Assembly (NCBI GenBank): GCA_022825135.1
Contig: JAJDYN010000005.1
Location: forward strand, 186,001 to 250,000
Length of the DNA stretch: 64,000 nucleotides
From: Gemmatimonadota bacterium
GTDB taxonomy: Bacteria; Gemmatimonadota; Gemmatimonadetes; Longimicrobiales; Gaopeijiaceae
Reading direction: 5' to 3'
In this document: piece by piece, positions 58,776 to 64,000 of the stretch
How the letters are laid out: each line of letters begins with the position of its first letter
How positions within the stretch are numbered: the first letter of the stretch is position 1
The notes under the pieces: model-generated
Seen by the model: the letters and a program-made list of their open reading frames with translations, nothing else
Databases searched by the model: none
Told to the model about the DNA's origin: nothing
Program-made: the position numbers and the translations under genes

Positions 58776-61609
58776 ATGACTGCGCGGCTCGTCTTGTGCT
58801 GCTGGCGCTGGCTGGCCCCGTCGGGCTCGCGGCCCAGTCGACGGACGGCGCGCCCGGGCTCGATCGAGTGCTGGCGTTCCCCGCTGCGGTGGCAGAAGAG
58901 CGGCTCGATCCCGACCGTGGCGCGATGGGGGCATGGCAGCGCATCCTCAAGCTCGGCACGACCGCGAGCCTGCTCCATGTGACCGCCCATCCCGACGACG
59001 AGAACTCGGGCATGCTCACGCTCGCCAGCCGCGGCTGGGGGGCGCGCACCGCCTTGCTGAGCCTGAACCGGGGGGAGGCGGGCGCGAACGCCATCGGTCC
59101 CGAGCTCTTCGACGGCCTCGGGCTGATCCGCACGCGCGAGCTGGTCCTGGCGGGGCGCTACTATGGTCTGGACGACCTCTACTTCACCACGGCCGTGGAT
59201 TACGGCTACTCCAAGACGGTGGAGGAAGCCTACCGGAGTTGGGACGCGGAGGCCGTGCTGGAGGACATGGTGCGCGTGATCCGCCTGAACCGTCCGCTGG
59301 TGGTGGTGGCCCGATTCCACGGGTCGAGGCGCGATGGACACGGACATCATCACGCTTCGGGATTGCTGACACCGGAGGCGGTGGAGGCGGCTGCGGATCC
59401 GGCGCGTTTCCCGGGACAGATCGAGGGCGAGGGGCTCAGGCCGTGGCGGGTCCTGCGAACCTACCGCGGCGGGATTCGCGTGGACGAGCCCTTCCACGTG
59501 GAGGTGGACGCCCGCAGGGAGAGTCCGTGGATCGGTACCAGCTTTCAGGCATGGGCCAGCCGGGGCCTCGGTCTCCAGCGCTCGCAGACGGCGGGACGAG
59601 TGCGCGTCGGGGGCGGGCTCTATCGATATGAGCTGCGGGATGGGGGCGGGAGCGCGGACGCGGGCGGGCGCGGTGATGCAACTCTGTCTCCGAGTCAGGC
59701 CGAGGATTCCTTCTTTGCCGGGCTTGATACATCGCTGAACGGGCTTCCCGGCCTGCTGGGCGAGGCGGCGAGCCCGGAGACCGGCGCGCTGCTGGCGCAG
59801 CTTCAGGGATTGGTCGATGAGATCATCGCCGGGTTCGACTTTCGCGCGCCGGGACAGTCCGTACCGAATCTGGTCCGGGGGCTCGGTCTGTTGCGGTCGG
59901 CGATCGCGTCCTTGCCGGACGCGTCCGAGACACGGTTCCAGCTGCAGCTGAAGGAGCGTCAGTTCGAAGACGCCATTGCTGCCGCGAGCGGCCTTCGCGT
60001 AGAGGCGGCACTGCCGGGTGGAGCGACGGGCGCGGTGGTTGTGCCCGGTCAGAGCCTGGCGGTTGGCATCGCGGTCGAGGCGACTGGAGCGGCAGGGGTC
60101 GGGGTTGCGGAAACCCGGGTAGTCGACCGCGCCGGAGTCGTGTTGGGCCGGACTTCCGGCTTTGCCCCGACGGGGAATGGCTTTGCGGCCGAGACGGAGG
60201 TACGCGTGCCCGAGGTGGATGACGATGCGGACGCCGAGGCAAGGGCGGCCGCTCCCTACTTCGTCCGCGACGGGATCGCGCAGAACCACTACCAGGTGAC
60301 GGATTCGGCCGACCTGCACCTTCCGTGGCGGCGACCCGCCCTGTCGGTTGCCGTCGACCTGTTGGTGGAGGGGACAACCATCGTGTACACCGCCCCCCTC
60401 ACCGCCTCCGTGCCCCGCCTGCCGTACGGGTCGGTGACGCGCCCGGTGGAGGTGCTGCCCGCCCTGTCGGTTGCGGTCGCCCCCCCCGTGCGGGTGGTTC
60501 CCGTGGAGGAGCCGGCCGCGCCACCCGGCGACGCGCGACCGCGCAGTCCCACCGCCACATCCGACGGCCCCAACACGCCGGTCGACGGGCAGCCCGAGCG
60601 TCCCACCAGCGCATCCGACCGCCCGGCCGCCTCGGCGATCCGCCAGGCAGTCGTCATCGCCATCCAGGTGCGCGTCACCGCCAACACCGCCCCCCTCCCC
60701 ACCACGACCCGCCTGGAAGTCCCCGCCGGCTGGGCCGCCGCGCCCGCCACCGTAGCGCACGACTTCGCCCGCGCGGGCGAAGTGGCCGAGGTCGCCTTCG
60801 AGGTCACCCCACCGGACGGGTGGGAGGGTGCCGCCACCATCCAGGCGGTGTCGCGGGCGGGCCGACGTGAATACCGCACCGGCCACCAGACCATCGACCA
60901 CCGCGACCTCCGGCTGGCGCGGCTGTGGCGCCCCGCGACCACGACCGTGCGGTCGGTGCCGGTCGCCGGCCTGGACGGCGCGCGCGTCGGCTACGTAATG
61001 GGCGTGGGCGACGAGGTGCCGGCCGGGATCGAGTCGCTGGGCGCCCAGGTGGAAATGCTCGACGCGGCCGCGCTCGCCAATCCCGCGTCGCTCTCCGGAC
61101 TCGACGCCATCGTCGTCGGCACGCGGGCATACGCGGTACGCGAGGACCTGCTGGAGCACAACCAGCGCCTGATCGAGTTTGCGCGCGGCGGCGGCCACCT
61201 GGTGATCCTCTACCAAACCCAGGAGTTCGTCCCCGAAGAGATGGCGCCCTACCCCGCCTCCCTCCCGCGCGGCGCGGAGGAAGTGTCGGAAGAGGACGCC
61301 CCGGTGCGCATCCTCCAACCGGCCCATCCGTTCATGACAACGCCCAACCGCATCACCGAAACGGACTTCGATGGATGGGTCGAGCAGCGCGGCTCCAAGT
61401 TCTTCACCGAGTGGGATGCCGCGTACACTCCGCTGGTGGAGACCCACGACCAGGGGCAGGACCCGCAGGAGGGGATCTGGCTCACAGCCGAGCTCGGCGA
61501 GGGCCACTACACCTATCTTGCGCTCGCCCTGCACCGCCAGCTGCCCTATGGCGTCCCGGGAGCGTACCGCATCCTCTCCAACGTGCTCTCCACGGGTTCG
61601 GGTCGCTGA
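58757..61609 (+). CDS. PIG-L/LmbE family deacetylase with ThuA-like C-terminal domain
   Basis: 950 residues, exported: signal MTHDCAARLVLLALAGPVGLAAQ (second ATG, 58769, may be the real start). Residues about 65-260 form a PIG-L zinc deacetylase with LLHVTAHPDDENSGMLTL and the later histidine cluster DGHGHHHASG. The middle (about 400-670) has beta-sandwich segments and a proline/serine/threonine-rich linker near 580-630. The C-terminal 250 residues (YVMGVGDEVPAGIESLGAQVEMLDA, IVVGTRAYAVREDLLEHNQRLIEFARGGGHLVILYQ) resemble a ThuA/class I amidotransferase-like fold. It likely acts on periplasmic N-acetylated sugars. The frame running the other way across this gene is a shadow. Confidence 0.9.
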   Translation: MTRLMTHDCAARLVLLALAGPVGLAAQSTDGAPGLDRVLAFPAAVAEERLDPDRGAMGAWQRILKLGTTASLLHVTAHPDDENSGMLTLASRGWGARTALLSLNRGEAGANAIGPELFDGLGLIRTRELVLAGRYYGLDDLYFTTAVDYGYSKTVEEAYRSWDAEAVLEDMVRVIRLNRPLVVVARFHGSRRDGHGHHHASGLLTPEAVEAAADPARFPGQIEGEGLRPWRVLRTYRGGIRVDEPFHVEVDARRESPWIGTSFQAWASRGLGLQRSQTAGRVRVGGGLYRYELRDGGGSADAGGRGDATLSPSQAEDSFFAGLDTSLNGLPGLLGEAASPETGALLAQLQGLVDEIIAGFDFRAPGQSVPNLVRGLGLLRSAIASLPDASETRFQLQLKERQFEDAIAAASGLRVEAALPGGATGAVVVPGQSLAVGIAVEATGAAGVGVAETRVVDRAGVVLGRTSGFAPTGNGFAAETEVRVPEVDDDADAEARAAAPYFVRDGIAQNHYQVTDSADLHLPWRRPALSVAVDLLVEGTTIVYTAPLTASVPRLPYGSVTRPVEVLPALSVAVAPPVRVVPVEEPAAPPGDARPRSPTATSDGPNTPVDGQPERPTSASDRPAASAIRQAVVIAIQVRVTANTAPLPTTTRLEVPAGWAAAPATVAHDFARAGEVAEVAFEVTPPDGWEGAATIQAVSRAGRREYRTGHQTIDHRDLRLARLWRPATTTVRSVPVAGLDGARVGYVMGVGDEVPAGIESLGAQVEMLDAAALANPASLSGLDAIVVGTRAYAVREDLLEHNQRLIEFARGGGHLVILYQTQEFVPEEMAPYPASLPRGAEEVSEEDAPVRILQPAHPFMTTPNRITETDFDGWVEQRGSKFFTEWDAAYTPLVETHDQGQDPQEGIWLTAELGEGHYTYLALALHRQLPYGVPGAYRILSNVLSTGSGR

Positions 61610-61630
61610 ACGGTGCGCCAGCCGCCCAAC

Positions 61631-61712
61631 GTCCCGAATCCACATCCCGGCGCCCGCCCACCGAAACGAAGCCAACCCTCGATGCGTCCCAAATCCACAT
61701 CCCGGCGCCCGC
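61631..61712 (+). repeat. 27-bp direct repeat before the SSS symporter gene
   Basis: GTCCC(G/A)AATCCACATCCC-GGCGCCCGC at 61631-61657 and 61686-61712, differing at one base, 55 bp apart, in the 135-bp gap between the deacetylase and symporter genes. Role unknown; possible operator pair or slippage product. Confidence 0.7.
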
Positions 61713-61744
61713 GCTCTGCGACGCGGCCCCCACCAACCTGACCC

Positions 61745-63547
61745 ATGGCCCTGACCTCCCTCGACTGGATCGTCGTCGCGGTCTACGGCGCCGTGGTCCT
61801 CGCCATCGGGTTCGGCATGGCGCGGCGCGCGGGCGGGAGCGTGGAGAACTACTTCGTCGCGGGCCGTTCCCTCCCGTGGTGGCTGGCGGGCACCTCCATC
61901 GCGGCGACCTGGTTCGCCAGCGACGCGCCCCTCGCCACCGCCGCACTGGTGCGTCAGCAGGGCATCTTCGGCAACTGGCTGTGGTGGTACGAGGCGGCCG
62001 GCATCCTCATGCTGACCTTCTTCTACGCCCGTCTGTGGCGCCGCGCCGGGGTGCTCACCGACGCCGAGGTGATCGAGATCCGCTACGGCGGGGCGCCCGC
62101 CCGCATCCTGCGCGGCTTTTCGGCGATCTACCAGGGATTCCTCCGCAACGCCGTCGTGATGGGCTGGGTCATGCTGGCGATGGTGAAGTTCAGCAGCGTC
62201 CTGCTGGGGTGGGACCCCGCCTTCACCCTGGCCGTCTGCGGCGGGCTCGCGCTCGCCTACACCGTGGCCTCGGGGCTCTGGGGCGTCGTGGTCACCGATC
62301 TGCTCCAGTTCATCGCCGGCATGCTGGGGGCGCTGACCCTGGCCGGCATCGTGCTGACCCGCTTCGGCGGCCCGGCCGCCATGGCCGAGGCCGTCCGGAA
62401 CGTCCCACAAGCCCCTCCCGGCGCCCTCGACCTGGTGCCAACCGCGGCCAACGCGTCCTCGCTCGAGATCGTCTCCTTCGTCTGCCTCATCGGCATCCTC
62501 TGGCTGAGGAGCGGGCAGGGCGACGGGTACGTGGCCCAGCGCCTGTTCGCGACCCGGGACGAGCGCCAGGCGGTGAAGGCGTCGCTCTGGTTCGCCTTCG
62601 CCGGAACGGTCCTGCTTACATGGCCGTGGATCGTGGTCGGTCTCGGATCGCTGCTGGTCTTCCCGCCCGCGACCATGGACGCCGCGCTCGCCGCCGACCC
62701 CGAGCTCGCCTACCCCATGATGATCCGCGAGCTGATGCCCGCCGGGCTGCGGGGGCTGATGGTCGCGACCTTCCTGGCGGCCTTCATGAGCACCATGGAC
62801 ACGCACCTGTGCTGGGGCGCGTCGTACATGGTCAACGACGTCTACCGGCGCTTCATGCGCCCCGGCCGCTCCGAGCGCCACTACGTGGCCGCCTCCCGGG
62901 TCGCGGTAGTGCTGCTGGCCGGCGTGGCCGCACTGGTGGCATGGCAGATGGACTCCATCCAGCGCGGCTGGATCTACATCATCGAGATTTCCGCCGGCAT
63001 TGCACTGGTCTGGCTGCTCAGGTGGTACTGGTGGCGCGTCAACGCCTGGGCCGAGATCGCCGCCATGGCCGGCTCGGTGGTGCTGGCCAACACCCGGGTG
63101 CTGCTCGGATTGATCGAGCCTGTGGTCCCCTCGGGCGCCCTTCAGGCCGTTGACGCCATGTACGCGCCCGGAATGGACCTTGTTCGCGGCGTGGTCATCC
63201 TGATCGTCTGCACGGTGCTCTGGGTCACGGTCGCCCTGGCGACCAGGCCCGAATCCGACGAAGTGCTGGACGGCTTCTACCGGAGGGTGCATCCCGGCGG
63301 CTGGTGGGACCGGGTCGCGCGCCGTACCGGCATCACGTCGAACGACCCGTCGGCAGGCCGCATGTGGCTCGGCTTCCTGCTGGGCGCGCTCTTCGTCTAC
63401 GCCAGCCTGCTCGGCGTCGGTTATCTTCTGACCGGAAAGGCCATCGCGGGCACGCTTCTTGTTGTGGTTTCGCTGGGTGCGGGAGCGCTGGCGGTGCGGA
63501 GCGCGCATTCAAACGCCGGCGAGACGCCGACTCAGGCCGCCTCGTGA
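61745..63547 (+). CDS. Sodium:solute symporter (SSS family)
   Basis: 600 residues, about 13 membrane segments. SSS-family features: DWIVVAVYGAVVLAIGFGMARRA, ENYFVAGRSLPWWLAGTSIAATWFASDAPLATAALVRQ, EVIEIRYGGAPARILRGFSAIYQGF, GLWGVVVTDLLQFIAGMLGAL, and DGYVAQRLFATRDERQAVKASLWF. The substrate could be a sugar, amino acid or carboxylate. The position ahead of a GH4 gene hints at a sugar or glycoside. The long polar tail after the last helix is family-like. Confidence 0.92.
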   Translation: MALTSLDWIVVAVYGAVVLAIGFGMARRAGGSVENYFVAGRSLPWWLAGTSIAATWFASDAPLATAALVRQQGIFGNWLWWYEAAGILMLTFFYARLWRRAGVLTDAEVIEIRYGGAPARILRGFSAIYQGFLRNAVVMGWVMLAMVKFSSVLLGWDPAFTLAVCGGLALAYTVASGLWGVVVTDLLQFIAGMLGALTLAGIVLTRFGGPAAMAEAVRNVPQAPPGALDLVPTAANASSLEIVSFVCLIGILWLRSGQGDGYVAQRLFATRDERQAVKASLWFAFAGTVLLTWPWIVVGLGSLLVFPPATMDAALAADPELAYPMMIRELMPAGLRGLMVATFLAAFMSTMDTHLCWGASYMVNDVYRRFMRPGRSERHYVAASRVAVVLLAGVAALVAWQMDSIQRGWIYIIEISAGIALVWLLRWYWWRVNAWAEIAAMAGSVVLANTRVLLGLIEPVVPSGALQAVDAMYAPGMDLVRGVVILIVCTVLWVTVALATRPESDEVLDGFYRRVHPGGWWDRVARRTGITSNDPSAGRMWLGFLLGALFVYASLLGVGYLLTGKAIAGTLLVVVSLGAGALAVRSAHSNAGETPTQAAS

Positions 63548-63599
63548 GCCGGGAAGCCGCCCGGTGAAACGGGTCCGCGAAGGGAGCCGTCCCAATGGG

Positions 63600-63695
63600 A
63601 GGAGAGTCATCCATTGAAGGAAGCCATCCAACGAAAGCAGCCAGATGAAAGAACCCATCCGATGACGGGACCCATCCGATGAGAGACTCTGTCCA
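63600..63695 (+). repeat. Degenerate 14-17-bp-period repeats before the GH4 gene
   Basis: About six imperfect units built on CCATCC(G/A)ATGA: TCATCCATTGA, CCATCCAACGA, CCAGATGA, CCATCCGATGA, CCATCCGATGA and TGTCCAATGA. The last unit contains the GH4 ATG at 63696, so the repeat supplies the start codon region. Confidence 0.65.
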
Positions 63696-64000
63696 ATGAA
63701 GATCGTCCTGGTCGGCGCCGGAAGCCGCGAGTTCGGACCCGCGTCCATCCGCGACCTGCTTCTGAGCGACCCGCTCTGCGAGAACGGACTCGACATCGTC
63801 CTCATGGACCTGGACGCTTCCGAGCTCCCCCGCATGCGGCGCTACGCCGAGGCCGTCGCCGGGCGCCTGGGCCGCTCGCCCCGCCTGTCCGTCACGACCC
63901 GCCTCGCGGACGCGCTGCCCGGAGCCGACGCGGTCGTGATGGCCATCGAACTCGACCGTTACTTCTACTGGGCCCAGGACTTCCACATCCCGCGCACCTT
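63696..64000 (+). CDS. Glycoside hydrolase family 4 enzyme (NAD-dependent), 5' part only
   Basis: 101 codons from ATG 63696, then the window ends. MKIVLVGAGSREFGPASIRDLL is the Rossmann NAD-binding start of GH4 (6-phospho-beta-glucosidase / alpha-galactosidase type), followed by DIVLMDLDASELPRMRRYAEA and a strand ADAVVMAIELDRYFYW where GH4 enzymes carry the metal/substrate loop. GH4 uses NAD and Mn2+ in an oxidation-elimination hydrolysis of glycosides. Cytosolic. The SSS symporter upstream may import the substrate. Confidence 0.85.
   Translation, partial: MKIVLVGAGSREFGPASIRDLLLSDPLCENGLDIVLMDLDASELPRMRRYAEAVAGRLGRSPRLSVTTRLADALPGADAVVMAIELDRYFYWAQDFHIPRT

Noticed and set aside
58766..63508. 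A 1580-codon open frame on the minus strand opposite the deacetylase and symporter genes
   Set aside because: It is antisense to two clearly real genes, is rich in Arg/Gly/His/Asp with no domain or motif, and arises from the third-position GC bias of the true genes.
1..64000. rRNA, tRNA or CRISPR arrays
   Set aside because: Scanned by eye on both strands; no cloverleaf with a proper T-loop, no rRNA core sequence and no regularly spaced repeats were found. Small RNAs could have been missed.

Overview
The window is high-GC, densely packed bacterial chromosome. No rRNA, tRNA or CRISPR array was seen. The mix of a tripartite tricarboxylate transporter with an MmgE/PrpD gene, a UGSC selenoprotein, NHL-propeller lipoproteins, a PIG-L deacetylase with extra domains, FtsX-type permeases and many toxin-antitoxin relics fits an uncultured Gemmatimonadota-like lineage. 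This assignment is by overall impression only and is weak.

Layout: (1) 1-5.7 kb, a minus-strand catabolic/transport operon: oligopeptide-type ABC permeases, a TIM-barrel-like protein, an amidohydrolase and a class I/II aminotransferase cut by the window edge. (2) 5.8-7.7 kb, a small hypothetical gene, a 5'-truncated Erm/KsgA-type methyltransferase and an antitoxin whose toxin is truncated. (3) 7.8-11.4 kb, tctB-tctA-prpD with coupled starts; the tctC expected in front of tctB is deleted to a 9-codon ORF. (4) 11.4-21.1 kb, two copies of a cassette made of an XRE-ImmA/IrrE regulator-protease gene facing tctC. They are separated by an intact AbiEi/AbiEii toxin-antitoxin pair and an SLC13/RCK transporter; the other tctC copies are decayed. 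(5) 21.1-38.9 kb, a defence island: a small protein plus an Mrr-like nuclease, a free-standing OLD nuclease, and a minus-strand operon of SNF2 helicase-DUF3883, OLD nuclease, UvrD helicase, DUF1156 methyltransferase and DUF499 ATPase. The OLD+UvrD pair is Gabija-like and sits inside what is otherwise a helicase/methylase/ATPase modification-type system, with chained start-stop overlaps. (6) 38.9-47.1 kb, a toxin-antitoxin graveyard: several antitoxins whose toxins are truncated or absent, dispersed AbiEi 5'-end remnants, and one intact AbiEi/AbiEii pair. It also holds a two-gene operon ending in a selenoprotein whose in-frame UGA is followed by a SECIS-like hairpin. (7) 47.2-64 kb, ordinary chromosomal genes: membrane protein, MBL-fold hydrolase, MacA-like adaptor with two FtsX permeases, peptide-binding lipoprotein, intact BrnT/BrnA, AtoE-type transporter, NHL lipoprotein, PIG-L deacetylase, SSS symporter and the start of a GH4 enzyme.

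The most notable items are the composite defence operon, the selenoprotein that stop-based gene calling would truncate, the reiterated XRE-ImmA/tctC cassette, and the repeated pattern of kept antitoxin with lost toxin.
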